Shown here piece after piece: positions 38,590-48,676 of a stretch of DNA of 64,000 bases (its first letter is position 1; each line of letters starts with the position of its first letter). The DNA is from CAWEYO01 sp963813315 (lineage in GTDB: Bacteria > Pseudomonadota > Alphaproteobacteria > Rhizobiales > Rhizobiaceae), in the NCBI GenBank assembly GCA_963813315.1, contig CAWEYO010000005.1, positions 310,001 through 374,000 on the forward strand, given 5' to 3'. Under the pieces are notes generated by a model. The model was given only the letters and a program-made list of their open reading frames with translations, had not been told where the DNA came from and ran no database searches. The position numbers and the translations under genes were made by a program.

Positions 38590-39339
38590 TCAGACATGTT
38601 GGCCGCCGTTGATGTGTATTTCCGAGCCGGTCACGTAGGAAGCCTGGCTGGAGCAGAGGAAGAAAATGATGTCGGCGACTTCCGCTGTTGATCCGAGCCG
38701 GCGCAGCGGTATCGTCTCGACCAGCTTCTCCGTGCCTGGCGACAGGATCGCCGTATCGATCTCACCCGGCGCGATCGCATTCACCCTGATGCCATAAGGC
38801 CCAAAGTCGCCAGCCATTTCGCGGGTCAGCGAGCCGAGCGCTGCCTTGGACGTCGCGTAGGCCGTGCCGGCAAAGGGATGAACGCGGCTGCCGGCGATCG
38901 AAGTTACATTGACGATCGACCCCTTGGCAGCGGCGAGTTCCTTGAACAGGCCGCGCGCAAGCATGATCGGCGCAAAGAAATTGACCTGGAACACGTCGCG
39001 CCAGACATGCATCGGCGTATCGATGGAATTCATCCGCCCGCCGTCCTTGAGTTTGGGAGAAATGCCGGCATTGTTGATGAGTGCATGGAGCTGGTCGCCG
39101 TGCGCCTCGAGGCGATGGCGGATTTCGGAGACGGCGATCCCCACATCCTCCTGATCTGAGAGATCGACCTTGATGTGGTCCTCCGGCCCGGCCGGCCAGG
39201 GGCAGTCTTCCGAAAACGCCTGGCGCGAACATGTGATGACACGCCATCCCTCGCGTGAGAAGCGCTTGACCGTGGCATGGCCGATCCCCCGGCTGGCGCC
39301 GGTCAGAACGATGGTCTTTCGCGTGTCGGCGTCGGCCAT
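38590..39339 (-). CDS. Short-chain dehydrogenase/reductase
   Basis: 249 residues from the ATG starting MADADTRKTIVLTGASRGIG, so the NAD(P) motif TGASRGIG is near the start. NNAG is present in HALINNAGISP, the catalytic Ser in NVTSIAGS and YxxxK in YATSKAALGS, then GIRVNAIAPGEIDT. It ends with SYVTGSEIHINGGQHV. A classical SDR of unknown substrate. An upstream in-frame start would add 17 residues without support. Confidence 0.92.
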   Translation of the reverse strand: MADADTRKTIVLTGASRGIGHATVKRFSREGWRVITCSRQAFSEDCPWPAGPEDHIKVDLSDQEDVGIAVSEIRHRLEAHGDQLHALINNAGISPKLKDGGRMNSIDTPMHVWRDVFQVNFFAPIMLARGLFKELAAAKGSIVNVTSIAGSRVHPFAGTAYATSKAALGSLTREMAGDFGPYGIRVNAIAPGEIDTAILSPGTEKLVETIPLRRLGSTAEVADIIFFLCSSQASYVTGSEIHINGGQHV

Positions 39340-39615
39340 TTCAGTTCTCCTAAAGCATGACCCCGAAAGGTGCTCAGCGGTATTCGGCAAAGATCATGCG
39401 GAAATCAAAGAATTGGAGCGTGGTGGCGACTCCGCAACAAGTCATCGCGTTCTGGAGCGCGATGACTTCCCGCTGAAACGCCATCCCGTTCGCGCTGACG
39501 GACGAGGGTGAGCGCTCCTGTCCGCTATGTAGCGGAACGCACCGCATATTGCGAGCGCGCTGAAGCGCAGAAGACCGCCATTTTCGGCTCGGTATCACCT
39601 GAATACCAACACATC

Positions 39616-40389
39616 TTAGTCCCGCAGGCTTATCCATACAGGGGCGTGGTCGCTGGCGCTTTCCACGCCGCGCACGTCCCTGTCGACGCCGGCGCCCGTC
39701 AATCGGCGCGCCACTTTCCTGCTGAGCAGGACATGGTCGAGGCGAAGGCCGGCGTCGCGCGGCCAGCGGTTTCGCATGTAGTCCCAGAACGTATAGACTG
39801 TATCGTTCGGGTGGATCTTGCGGATCGCGTCTACCCAGCCCTGATCAAGCAGCCGCCTGAACATTGCCCGGCTCTCGGGCTGTACCAGGGCGTTATCATC
39901 GTAGGACCGGGTGGGATAGATGTCGCGCGGCTCCGGCACGATGTTGTAGTCGCCGGCCAGCACGATGGGCAAGCCGGTTGCGAAAAGCCCGGCGGCATGG
40001 GCAACCAGGCGCTCGGTCCAGGCAAGCTTGTAGTCGAATTTCGGCCCGGGCCGGGGGTTGCCGTTGGGCGCATAGAGGCAGCCAACGACAATTCCGCCGA
40101 CGGCCGCCTCGATGTAGCGGCTCTGCGTGTCCGACGGGTCGCCCGGAAGCTCGGTGCGGGTCAGGATCGGCTCGGCATCGCGCGCGAGGATGGCAACGCC
40201 GTTCCAGGCGGATTGACCGCGCCAGACCGCGCCATAACCGGCGGCCTCGATGGCTGTACGGGGAAATTGCTTGTGTGCCGCCTTGAGTTCCTGAAGACAG
40301 ACCACATCTGGCTGCGCCGCCTGCAGCCAGTCGAGCAGGTTCTCGATCCGCCGGTTGATGTTGTTGATGTTGAAGGTCGCAATCTTCAT
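39616..40389 (-). CDS. xthA: Exodeoxyribonuclease III
   Basis: 257 residues starting MKIATFNINNINRRIENLLDW. Catalytic EEP-fold features are CLQELKAAHKQFP (metal Glu), LYAPNGNPRPGPKFDYKL, VLAGDYNIVPEPRDIY (Asp/Asn) and LRLDHVLLS, with the terminal SDHAPVWI. It acts as an AP endonuclease and 3'-5' exonuclease in repair. The ATG overlaps the stop of the upstream hydrolase gene by four bases. This makes it the last gene of the ligD–ku cluster on this strand. Confidence 0.93.
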   Translation of the reverse strand: MKIATFNINNINRRIENLLDWLQAAQPDVVCLQELKAAHKQFPRTAIEAAGYGAVWRGQSAWNGVAILARDAEPILTRTELPGDPSDTQSRYIEAAVGGIVVGCLYAPNGNPRPGPKFDYKLAWTERLVAHAAGLFATGLPIVLAGDYNIVPEPRDIYPTRSYDDNALVQPESRAMFRRLLDQGWVDAIRKIHPNDTVYTFWDYMRNRWPRDAGLRLDHVLLSRKVARRLTGAGVDRDVRGVESASDHAPVWISLRD

Positions 40390-41036
40390 CTTGCTCTGGA
40401 GCGTGGCGCGATTTCCTGAAGCCACGTCGTAACGGCGCCGGCCATAGTCCTCAGGTGGTCGGCGGCCGAGAAGCCGGAAATGCTCTTGCGCGGCTTGAGA
40501 TCATGGTCCCCGTCCTCAAGCCACAGCATCTCGATCTTGCCCGATAGCCGATATCCAGCCACTTCGTCGCGCGTGCCAAATTCGTCGCGCGTCCCCTGAC
40601 AGATAAGTGTCGGCGTCGTGAGACCGGCAAGGTGTCCTGTACGAAGCTGCCCGGGCCGTCCTGGCGGATGAAACGGGTAGCCGAGACAAAGCAGGCCGGC
40701 GATCCTGCCCTCCGCGAAGAGGTCATCGGCGACCATGCTTGCAACGCGCCCGCCCATCGATTTGCCACCTATGACGAGCGGCCCCTCGACGCCAAGTTCA
40801 GCAACCGCGGCATTGTACTCCGGATTGAGCGTTTCCGCGCGCGGCGGCGGCTTGCGGCCTGCCGGCGTGCGGCGGCTTGCCATGTAGCCGAACTCGAAGC
40901 GCGCGACGCGAAAACCCGCTTCGGCAAGCGCTGCTGCGGTCGCCGTCAGGGAGGCGGAATCCATCGGCGCTCCCGCGCCGTGAGCAAGCAGGATGGTCGC
41001 GCGAGCATCTTCCGGGCCGTCCAGCAGGAACCTCAT
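40386..41036 (-). CDS. Small alpha/beta-fold hydrolase (KANL3/Tex30, dienelactone-hydrolase-like)
   Basis: 216 residues starting MRFLLDGPEDARATILLAHG. Oxyanion segment LLAHGAGAPMDS, nucleophile in VIGGKSMGGRVAS (GKSMGG, as in this family), LCLGYPFHPPG, CQGTRDEFGT and final His in LEDGDHDLKPRK. The family is widespread and of uncertain substrate. It overlaps the BRCT–TPR gene (ATGA) and xthA (ATGA), so it is translated with them. Its link to repair is unexplained. Confidence 0.85.
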   Translation of the reverse strand: MRFLLDGPEDARATILLAHGAGAPMDSASLTATAAALAEAGFRVARFEFGYMASRRTPAGRKPPPRAETLNPEYNAAVAELGVEGPLVIGGKSMGGRVASMVADDLFAEGRIAGLLCLGYPFHPPGRPGQLRTGHLAGLTTPTLICQGTRDEFGTRDEVAGYRLSGKIEMLWLEDGDHDLKPRKSISGFSAADHLRTMAGAVTTWLQEIAPRSRAR

Positions 41037-42118
41037 CCGGCGGTCTTCGGCGCGAGGTGCAAGTCGGCGTATCGCACGCCGCGTGCTGCTATTCGCGCCC
41101 ATTCCGAGTGGCGGTCGAGTTCCAGATACCTGACCCACCACCGGCGCGCCTCGTGCAGTTTGCCGGCTTCATATTCGAGCTTCGCGAGATTGTAGATTGC
41201 ATCGGCGAAATCGCCGTCGAGCGCGACCGCCTTCTGAAGGTTGAGACGGGCCGCGTCTGCCCGGCCCCGATCGGCCAGCAAGCCGGCATGGTTGAACCAC
41301 GCTTCGACAAGGCCCGGGTCGAGCTTGAGCGCACGGACATAGGAATGCGCCGCCTCATCCAGCATGCCGGCCGCCCTAAGACAGTTGGCACGATTGAACG
41401 CGGCAACAGAGTCGCCCGGATCCACGGCAAGGCAGCGATGATAGAGCGCGGCGGCCTCGGTAAAACGCTCCTCCGCTTCGGCCGTTTCGGCAAGGGCGAA
41501 GAATTCTTCCGGATCCTCGTCTTCGCTTGGCTGAATCGGCAGCAGAAGTTGACCGTCGAGTTCGCCGAGCCCTTCGCCGAGGCTTGCGTAAATTGCGTCC
41601 CGCCCCCCGACGTGAAGCGACAGCGCCGTGAGCGAAGCCACCTGGCCCGAGCGGTGGATCGATCGCGCGATCGCGCCCCAGCTCGAGCCTCCAGCCATCA
41701 ACCCTGCATACTTTTTGGAAAGAATGAGATCCCGGAACGAATAGGGTTCGGTGTCGTGCTCGAATGCATCGAACAAGGACAACAATGCGAACACGCGCGG
41801 CGACAGCCGCGATTGCTCCATCAGCGCCTGCCCGGTCATCGCCGGTGCTTCCGGAGCTCTCGTCAGTCCAAGCAGCCGGAGAAAGCCGTTCTCGCTCATC
41901 GGCCGCCGGCCTGCCTTGGCCTCGGCGTCGAAGCGCGCCTCGATCTCCGCCTCGCTGGCCTTCTCGAGCAATGTCCGGCCGAAAACGACGTGATCCGTGC
42001 GGCGCGTAACGCCGCGCCTCAGTTGACCGTGGTGCCGTTCCACTTCGCGTGCCGCCAGCCGCCGTGGAAACGCGGCAAGCGCACCCACGATACCGAAGGT
42101 CTTGCCCGCGAGCGTCAT
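41033..42118 (-). CDS. BRCT-like / helix-turn-helix-like / tetratricopeptide protein in the Ku–LigD cluster
   Basis: 361 residues. Residues 1–85 look like a BRCT domain: KTFGIVGALAAFPRRLAARE, HGQLRRGVTRRTDHVVFGRT, then RPMSENGFLRLLGL in place of the usual last helix, without the common Trp. Residues about 120–175 (PYSFRDLILSKKYAGLM, SSWGAIARSIHRSG) resemble a MerR-type winged helix. From about 205 on there are TPR units (ALYHRCLAVDPGDSVAAFNR, LDEAAHSYVRALKLDPGLVE, YNLAKLEYEAGKLHEARRWW). It overlaps ku by four bases and the hydrolase gene by four bases. BRCT plus TPR suggests a protein-interaction scaffold for DNA ends (inference). Confidence 0.72.
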   Translation of the reverse strand: MTLAGKTFGIVGALAAFPRRLAAREVERHHGQLRRGVTRRTDHVVFGRTLLEKASEAEIEARFDAEAKAGRRPMSENGFLRLLGLTRAPEAPAMTGQALMEQSRLSPRVFALLSLFDAFEHDTEPYSFRDLILSKKYAGLMAGGSSWGAIARSIHRSGQVASLTALSLHVGGRDAIYASLGEGLGELDGQLLLPIQPSEDEDPEEFFALAETAEAEERFTEAAALYHRCLAVDPGDSVAAFNRANCLRAAGMLDEAAHSYVRALKLDPGLVEAWFNHAGLLADRGRADAARLNLQKAVALDGDFADAIYNLAKLEYEAGKLHEARRWWVRYLELDRHSEWARIAARGVRYADLHLAPKTAG

Positions 42119-42993
42119 CCGGCCTTCTTCTTGGCGCCCGACCTGCCCGACGTTTCCGCGCCCGGCTTGGCAGCCGGCGTCGCGGCCGGTTCGGCCTTGC
42201 TCTTGCTTCGGGCAGGAGGCTTCGCTTGCGAAAGGCTCGCTTTCAGCGCGTCCATGAGATTGATGACGTTGCCGCGCTCCGGCGCAGCGGCGATGATCGG
42301 CTTGTGACCCTTGAGCTTGTCCTTGATCATCTGCATCAGGGCTATCTCGTAGCGGTCCTCGTACTTCCTCGGATCGAACGTGGTGTATTTCTGCTCAATC
42401 AGCTTTTCAGCGAGTTGGAGCATTTCGGGATCGGGTTCGCCGGCGGCGATCGTGCTGAAATACTCGGCCGTGCCGCGCACCTCACTGGGGTTTCTCAGCG
42501 TGCAAACGAACATTCCGCTCTCGCGGGGACCAATGGTGATGACCCGCTCGCGGCTCGACAGCACGAGACGTGCTATGGCGAGCTTGCCGGTCTTGCGCAT
42601 CGCTTCGCGCAGCACCAGGAATGTCTCCTCGGCCATCGCCCCGTCCGGCGCGAGATAGTATGGCGCGTCCAGATAGATCACATCGACCGAATCTTCATCG
42701 ACGAACGCCTCGATGTTCATCGTATGGGTCAACTCGATCCTGACGCTTTCGAGATCGGACTCCTCGATGATGACATATTGCTTGTCCTCGTATTGATAGC
42801 CCTTGATTAGGTCGGACCGCTCCACCAGCCCCAGCTCCGGATCAACCGGCTTCATGTTGATCCGGTTGTGGGTCTTCTTGTGAAGCTGATTGAAGGTGAT
42901 GCGCTCGCTCGAGCTGGTGGCAGGATAGAGGCGAACCGGACAACTCACCAAACTCAGCTTCAGATAACCTTTCCAGCTTGCTCTCGGCGCCAT
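42115..42993 (-). CDS. ku: Non-homologous end-joining protein Ku
   Basis: 292 residues starting MAPRASWKGYLKLSLVSCPVRLYPA, the standard bacterial Ku start. Further features are INMKPVDPELGLVERSDLIK, YQYEDKQYVIIEESDLESV and FVDEDSVDVIYLDAPYYLAPD. A lysine/alanine-rich C-terminal tail (KPPARSKSKAEPAAT) of the kind that contacts DNA and LigD ends the protein. It forms the homodimeric ring that binds double-strand ends and recruits LigD, which is encoded just upstream. The stop overlaps the next gene as ATGA. Confidence 0.97.
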   Translation of the reverse strand: MAPRASWKGYLKLSLVSCPVRLYPATSSSERITFNQLHKKTHNRINMKPVDPELGLVERSDLIKGYQYEDKQYVIIEESDLESVRIELTHTMNIEAFVDEDSVDVIYLDAPYYLAPDGAMAEETFLVLREAMRKTGKLAIARLVLSSRERVITIGPRESGMFVCTLRNPSEVRGTAEYFSTIAAGEPDPEMLQLAEKLIEQKYTTFDPRKYEDRYEIALMQMIKDKLKGHKPIIAAAPERGNVINLMDALKASLSQAKPPARSKSKAEPAATPAAKPGAETSGRSGAKKKAG

Positions 42994-43048
42994 GTTTGTC
43001 TCCTACGCGACGACACTCACACGAGATGGCTTCTCATTCAAATCGCCA

Positions 43049-45503
43049 TCATGCCCTGTTTCCCGGTCCGCGCCGCATTGGCAACTCCCGGGCGAATTCA
43101 CCAATTTTCGCCCAGGGATCGCCGGATGCGGATACCAGAGGCGGCAGCGAAGAATAGTTCAAATCCTCAGGGGCGTCGATTGCCTCCAGATCGTCCCAGC
43201 TTACCGGAGCCGAGGCAGGCAAATTCGTGCGGGCGCGAAGCGAATAAGGTGCTGCCGCCGTAGCACTGCGGGCATTGCGGTGAAAATCAATGAATATCCG
43301 CCGCTTGCGCTTGTCCTTGCTGATCATGGCGGTGAAGGTCTCGGGCGCGGCCGCGGCAAGACCGGTGGCAATGTCGCTGGTCGCCTGATGCACCTGCTTC
43401 CAGCCCAGCCGGGGCACGACGGGAACGACCACATGAATGCCCTTGCCGCCCGACGTCTTCACGAAGGGGACAAGCCCAATCGCCTGAAGCTCGCCACGGA
43501 TGTGGACGGCCGCCTCGACAATTTCGCGCCAGCCGATCCCTTCCCCCGGATCGAGATCCAGCACAACGCGGTCCGGCTTCTCGAGCCGCTTGCGCAAGGA
43601 ACCCCATGCATGAAACTCCACCACGCCGAACTGGGCGAGTGCGAGAAAGCCCTTGGCATCCTCAACTGCGAGGTAGGTCTTCGTCTCCTGTTCGGAATTG
43701 GCGGTCTCGAAGGTTGCGACCGATGGCGGCATGCCCGCAAAGGCGTGCCGCTGGAAGAAGCAGTCTTGTGGCTTGCCGGTCGGGCAACGGACGAGCGAGA
43801 CAGGCCGCCCGAGGATATGCGGCAGCATGAAGTCTCCAACCAATGCGTAGTAAACCGCGATGTCGAGCTTGGTCGGCCCGGATTTGCCGAAGAGCCGCCG
43901 GGTCGGATTCGTCACCCAGATCGAAGCGAGATCGGTATCCGAAATGAACCGCTTCCGCTCGACAGTCGTTGCGCCCGAAAACTCCGCTTCGCGCAGCCCT
44001 TTGAACACCGCATGGCGAAGTGCGTTGTCGGCCGTGCGGTTCGAAAAATGGATACGCGCCGAAAGCAGCGGACGCACCCACAGGATATCCTTCGGCCCGC
44101 CGTCGAGCGCGATCGCGCCCTCGCGGAGAGGTTGAAGCCGGGCCAGCAGCCGCTTCAGCGTTGCGGCGTCGAAGCCGGTTCCGCACTTGCCGCGATACTG
44201 CAACTCGCCATCCACCCACTCTCCAAGCGCCAGCGCGGCAAGCCCGCCCGCGGCTTCCGACGTGCTATATCCGGCGATCACGAAGTCACCGACCTGAAGC
44301 GCTTTCGTCTTGACCCAGGTTGGAGAGCGCCCCTGCTGATAGGGAGCCGAAGCGCGCTTCGACACTATGCCTTCGAGGCCCATCTCGGATGCCCGCTCGT
44401 AAAGCGCCCGCCCGTCGCCGGCGACATGATCGCTGAGCTGAATGGCGGAATTGCCGCTCACATGTCCGGCCAGCAACTGCGAAAGCAGCTCCTTGCGCTT
44501 TTCGAGCGGCACGCCTTTGATGTCCCACCCGTCAAGATGGAGGAGGTCGAAGGCATAGAATATCAGCTTGCCGCCAAGCCTGTTGGCGATCGCATCCTGA
44601 AGTGCTCCGAAGCGGCTGATACCCTTTTCGTCGACGACCACGATTTCGCCGTCGATGACGGCGTCGCGGCACGGGAGTTCCTTGAATGCGTCGGCAAGGT
44701 CGCCGTAACGCTTTGTCCAGTCCAGTCCGTTGCGTGTGATCAGCCTTGTGGAGCCCGCCGAAACGTGGGCCATGGTGCGGTAGCCATCAAATTTGATCTC
44801 ATGAAGCCAGCCTTGGTCCTTGGGGGGATTGGTCGAGGCAGTCGCAAGTTGCGGCTCGATGCGCAAGGGTGCCGGCGCCTTGACCGCGCCACGAAGCGCG
44901 CCGGGCCTTAGCTTGACTGGCGTTGTGGCAGGTGTCGGCTCATCGACAAGCTCCTCAATCCGCCGCCCGGTTTTGACGCTCTCCGGCCGGGCGGCGAGAA
45001 TGTCGTTCGTGCCGTCCGCGGCGCTATCCTTCTCCTTGAAGAGCAGCCAGTTCCGCCTGTCTTCGCCGGGCTTCCCCTTGAGTTCGCGCCAACATCCATC
45101 CGCCATTCAGCTTTTCACCGGCAAGGCGGAACTTGAACGCGCCGGATTCGAGGCTCCTCAGGGCATCGTCCATCGGTGCCCAGACGCCCTGATCCCATAC
45201 GATCATGGCTCCGCCGCCATATTCCCCTTTGGGGATCAGCCCTTCAAAATCCACATATTCCAGAGGATGATCCTCGGTCTCGACCGCCAGTCTCTTGTCC
45301 GCCGGATTGAGGGAAGGCCCCTTTGGGACAGCCCAGCTCTTCAGCACATTGCCGACCTGCAGCCTGAGATCGTAGTGGTCGGATGTTGCGGCGTGCTTGT
45401 GCACGACGAAACGGTTCCCTTCGGCGCTTACAGCCCCGCCGGCAGGTTCGGGTGTCTTCGAGAAGTCCCGCTTCCCTCGATAGGCCCGGAGTTTTGGCAT
45501 CAC
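43049..45503 (-). CDS. ligD: ATP-dependent DNA ligase LigD (phosphoesterase–ligase–polymerase), one frameshift
   Basis: Starts MMPKLRAYRGKRDFSKTPEP. The N-terminal 3'-phosphoesterase domain has VVHKHAATSDHYDLRLQ and PKGEYGGGAMIVWDQG. Near 45090 the frame changes, after which RELKGKPGEDRRNWLLFKEKD continues the linker. The ligase domain has the adenylated lysine in WLHEIKFDGYRTMA, DGEIVVVDE and EGIVSKR. The C-terminal polymerase/primase domain begins with TNPTRRLFGKSGPTKLDIA and contains VVLDLDPGEGIGW (catalytic Asps) and FVKTSGGKGIHVVVP. The order PE–LIG–POL is known from rhizobial LigDs. Joined length about 818 residues. It ends 55 bases before ku. Confidence 0.94.
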
Positions 45504-45636
45504 CTGGCCACGCTAAGGCATCGGCCCGAAAATCGGAATCGATTTTCGGCAAGCACGACAGCGCGAACGCGGCATTGACTGGAAGCAAATGCGGTTACTG
45601 CAGGAACCAGCGCTTGCACGTGTCGGCCGATAGACG

Positions 45637-45855
45637 TCACTTTCGCAAGCCGCGCTGCCGCGCGCTTTGCCGGCGGGAGCCGTGAACTCCCTCGCGCTCC
45701 ATCTTCTCGAGCATTTCGCGGATGTCCTCGGGCAGCTTGAGATCGACGCGAAATATCGGGAGTGAGCGAAGGTAGCGCACATTTGCCGCGTCGCCGGCCT
45801 GGCGCATGATGCTGGCCGGCAAGTTGGCGTGCTGTTGCTTCTTGCTGCGGGACAT
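45637..45855 (-). CDS. Hypothetical small basic protein upstream of ligD
   Basis: 72 residues starting MSRSKKQQHANLPASIMRQA, with LPEDIREMLEKMEREG as a probable amphipathic helix and an Arg/Lys-rich end. No signal peptide or metal motif. No clear ribosome-binding site. It lies 133 bases upstream of ligD on the same strand and could belong to the same transcript. I do not recognise the family. Confidence 0.45.
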   Translation of the reverse strand: MSRSKKQQHANLPASIMRQAGDAANVRYLRSLPIFRVDLKLPEDIREMLEKMEREGVHGSRRQSARQRGLRK

Positions 45856-46213
45856 TTTCGCCGGTCCGGTTCCGATAGTTCAACACTCCCGGAACGGAAT
45901 CGTTCCCGCATTGCAGCAATGCCGCAAGCGCAAGACTGAAACAGCGTAAATTTTGTATTAATGCCAGCGGCCGTGTTGTGCGACCGACGATGCTGCCGCT
46001 GATCGCTGCCGGGACGTGAGAACCCTCTCCAAAACCCCCTCTCTTGGATGTCGCCCCCTTTTGGATGTTCTATGACTTGGCTTCGCCAAGATCATGAAAA
46101 TCCTTTCTCCCCGCAAGGGGGCAAGGGGGGGGAGATCACGCACCTCGTCGGGGGTAGAGCGGCAGCACTGATTCCATCGGAACGTCCGTCCCCCAAACTC
46201 GCATTGTTCTTGC
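45856..46213. other. Gap with palindromic repeat, no gene
   Basis: The stretch from 46030 to 46140 contains CTTGGCTTCGCCAAG (a perfect hairpin). It also contains TTTCTCCCCGCAAGGGGG, a shortened form of the window's C/G-rich palindromes. Nothing else is supported. Confidence 0.5.
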
Positions 46214-46590
46214 TCAGTTGCGGCCGCAAAATACATTCTCGACATGCACCGGCCAGCGGCGCGGCAGCACCGCCACCATGTCGAAGCGGATCGACAGCCG
46301 GCCGTAGTCGGGCTGCCTCGACAGCCACAGATCCGTGGCCGCCTCGATGCGGCGCTCGGACTCGCGCGCTGATCGCCTCCATCGCCTCGATCAGCGTCGG
46401 CGCGCACCTTGACCTCGACGATCAGCACCAGGTCGCCGCGCCTTGCGATCAGGTCGATCTCGCCGAGTTTCGTCCGGTAGCGCCGCGCGACGATGCGAAA
46501 GCCCTTCAGCATGAGAGCGAGCGAGGCCAGCCACTCGCCGCGATGACCGCGGCGGTAGGCCCTGATCCGCTTTGCCTTGCGGTCAGTCAC
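46214..46590 (-). CDS. YraN/UPF0102 family protein, frameshifted
   Basis: Starts MTDRKAKRIRAYRRGHRGEW. The endonuclease-like core of the family is visible as YRTKLGEIDLIARRGDLVLIVEVKVRA. Beyond this the frame changes (TLIEAMEAISAR, then RRWPVHVENVF in other phases), ending CGRN at 46214. Joined length about 125 residues, as expected. Function is not established in the family; the motif resembles Holliday-junction resolvase-type nucleases. It overlaps rsmI by eight bases, the common yraN–rsmI pairing. Confidence 0.82.
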
Positions 46591-47491
46591 CGGCGGTGTC
46601 CTTCAGTTCCAGCAGACGCCGGTAGAGCGGGCTTTTTGGCCGCCGGTCATTCGCGCGGCCTCGGCGGCGGCCTTCGACGCCGGCATTTCGCCGGCGAGCG
46701 ACAGCAGCAGCCGGTCGACGTCTTCCGGCCGCGCCTCGTCCGCGCCGGCGGGCGGACCGACGCAGACGACGATCTCCCCCTTCGGCGTGGCTGCGTCGCG
46801 ATAGTGCGCTGCAAGTTCGGCCAGCGTGCCGGGGCGCATTTCCTCGAAGGTCTTGGTCAGTTCGCGGCCGATGGCCGCGAGACGCTTTTCGCCCAGCACA
46901 TCGGCCATCGCGGCCAGCGTGTCGGCGATGCCGGCGCGGCGATTCGAAGAAGATCAGCGTGGCAGGCACTGTTCGAAGCGCTTCAAGGCGCGCCCGCCGC
47001 TGGCCGTCCTTTACCGGCAGGAAGCCGGCGAACAGGAAAGCGTCGGACGGCAGCCCTGAGGCCGTCAGCGCCGCCAGAACGGCGGAGGGGCCGGGGATCG
47101 GCACAACGCGAATTCCGGCCTCGAGCGCCTGGCCGACCAGCCGGAAACCCGGGTCGGAAACCAGCGGCGTACCGGCATCCGAAACCAGCGCGACGCTTTT
47201 GCCGGCCGACAGCGCCTCGATCAGCCGCGGTCCGGCCTCGTCGGCATTGTGCTCGTGATAGGCCGTCGTGCGTTGGCGGATGCCGTAGCGGTCGAGCAGC
47301 ACGCGCGTGACGCGGGTGTCTTCGCAGGCGAAAATGTCGGCGGCCGCCAGCGTCTCCAGGGCGCGGAGCGTGATGTCGGCAAGGTTGCCGATCGGCGTCG
47401 CCACCAGATAGAGCGCCGGGTCCAGCGGCCGCGCGGCAATCTCCGTCTGCCCGATCATGTAGGTCCTGCGCTGCTCCTTTTGCTCGGTCAC
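46583..47491 (-). CDS. rsmI: 16S rRNA (cytidine-1402 2'-O)-methyltransferase, frameshifted
   Basis: Starts MTEQKEQRRTYMIGQTEIAA. The tetrapyrrole-methylase fold is clear from LYLVATPIGNLADITLRALE, CEDTRVTRVLLDRYGI, YHEHNADEAGPRLIEALSAG, SDAGTPLVSDPGFRLV and IPGPSAVLAALTASGLPSD. Near 46935 the frame shifts to DVLGEKRLAAIGRELTKTFEE, and again near 46645 so that the end reads SPLYRRLLELKDTAGD. It methylates the ribosomal decoding centre using S-adenosylmethionine. Neighbours yraN and hemW are typical. Confidence 0.92.
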   Translation of the reverse strand: MTEQKEQRRTYMIGQTEIAARPLDPALYLVATPIGNLADITLRALETLAAADIFACEDTRVTRVLLDRYGIRQRTTAYHEHNADEAGPRLIEALSAGKSVALVSDAGTPLVSDPGFRLVGQALEAGIRVVPIPGPSAVLAALTASGLPSDAFLFAGFLPVKDGQRRARLEALRTVPATLIFFESPRRHRRHAGRDGRCAGRKASRGHRPRTDQDLRGNAPRHAGRTCSALSRRSHAEGGDRRLRRSARRRGRGAAGRRRPAAAVARRRNAGVEGRRRGRANDRRPKSPLYRRLLELKDTAGD

Positions 47492-47502
47492 AATCGCCGG
47501 TC

Positions 47503-48676
47503 CTACCGCGCCAGGTCGGCCACGACCGCATCGAGCACGATCATGCCGGCGGGCGTCGCGCGCAGCCGCGAATTGCCGACCGGCTCGATCAGCCCTTCAT
47601 CCTGCAGGATCGACAGACGCGCCGGCGAACGAGCCTTGCCCGACAGCGTCTCGTAGCGGGCGAGGTCGATGCCCTCGGCAAGCCGCAGCCCCATCAGCAG
47701 GAACTCGTCGGCCTCTTCCGAGCGCGTCAGCAGTCTCGCCGCCGGTGATGCCGTGGCCCTTCGCCTCGACCAGGTTGGCCCAGGTCTCCGGCATCTTCTC
47801 GGCGACGGTGACGACGCGCCGGCCGTTCTCGACGAAGCGGCCATGCGCGCCCGGCCCGACGCCGACATATTCGCCATAGCGCCAATAGGTCAGATTGTGC
47901 CGGCTTTCCGCGCCCGGCCTCGCGTGGTTGGAAATCTCGTAGGCCGGCAGGCCGTGCGCGGCCGTCACCTCCTGCGTCACCGCGTAGAGGTCGGCGGCGT
48001 GGTCCGCGTCGGGAATCGCGAATTTCCTCGCCGCATGCAGCGCGTGGAACGGCGTGCCTTCCTCGATGGTCAGCTGGTAGAGCGACAGATGGTCGGCGGC
48101 ATGGCCGATCGCCTCGTTCGAGTTCGGCCTCCCAGCGCTCGGGCGTCTGGCCGGGCCGCGCATAGATCAGGTCGAAGGACAGCCGCGGGAAGATCTCGCG
48201 CGCCAGGCCGATCGCCTGCAGCGCCTCCGTCGACATTGTGCAGCCGGCCGAGGAATTTGCAGATCGGCGTCGTTCAGCGCCTGCACGCCGAGCGAGACGC
48301 GGTTGACGCCGGCCGCGCGATAGCCGCGGAAGCGCTCCGGCCTCGACCGAGGACGGGTTGGCCTCCAGCGTGATCTCGATGCCGTCGGGCACCGTCCAGT
48401 TGCTCGCCACCGCATCGAGCACCGCGCCGACCGTCTCCGGCTTCATCAGCGACGGCGTGCCGCCGCCGAGGAAGATGCTGGTCACCTGCGCGCGGGCCGG
48501 TGCGGGCGCGCATGCGTCGCAAGTTCGGTCGCGAAGGCGCGCGGCAAAGCGCTCCTGGTCGACCGGCTGGTGGCGGACATGGCTGAATTGAAGTCGCAAT
48601 AGGGGCATTTGGCCGCGCAGAACGGCCAGTGGACGTAGACGCCGAAACCCGGCGTCCGGTCATGGACGGCAATCAT
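47503..48676 (-). CDS. hemW: HemW-like radical SAM protein, multiple frameshifts
   Basis: Starts MIAVHDRTPGFGVYVHWPFC. The radical-SAM cluster motif is in CAAKCPYCDFNS (CxxxCxxC). Other pieces in alternating frames are SIFLGGGTPSLM, IEITLEANPSSVE, FDLIYARPGQTPERW and LSLYQLTIEEGTPF. YEISNHARPGAESRHNLTYW and the HemN_C-type end EADEFLLMGLRLAEGIDLARYE complete it. At least four indels interrupt the gene. HemW is a haem-binding relative of coproporphyrinogen III dehydrogenase, with a proposed haem-trafficking role. The ATG overlaps the rdgB stop by four bases. Confidence 0.9.

Noticed and set aside
42992..44911. 639-residue open frame antisense to ligD
   Set aside because: Ligase and polymerase motifs are on the minus strand; this is a shadow.
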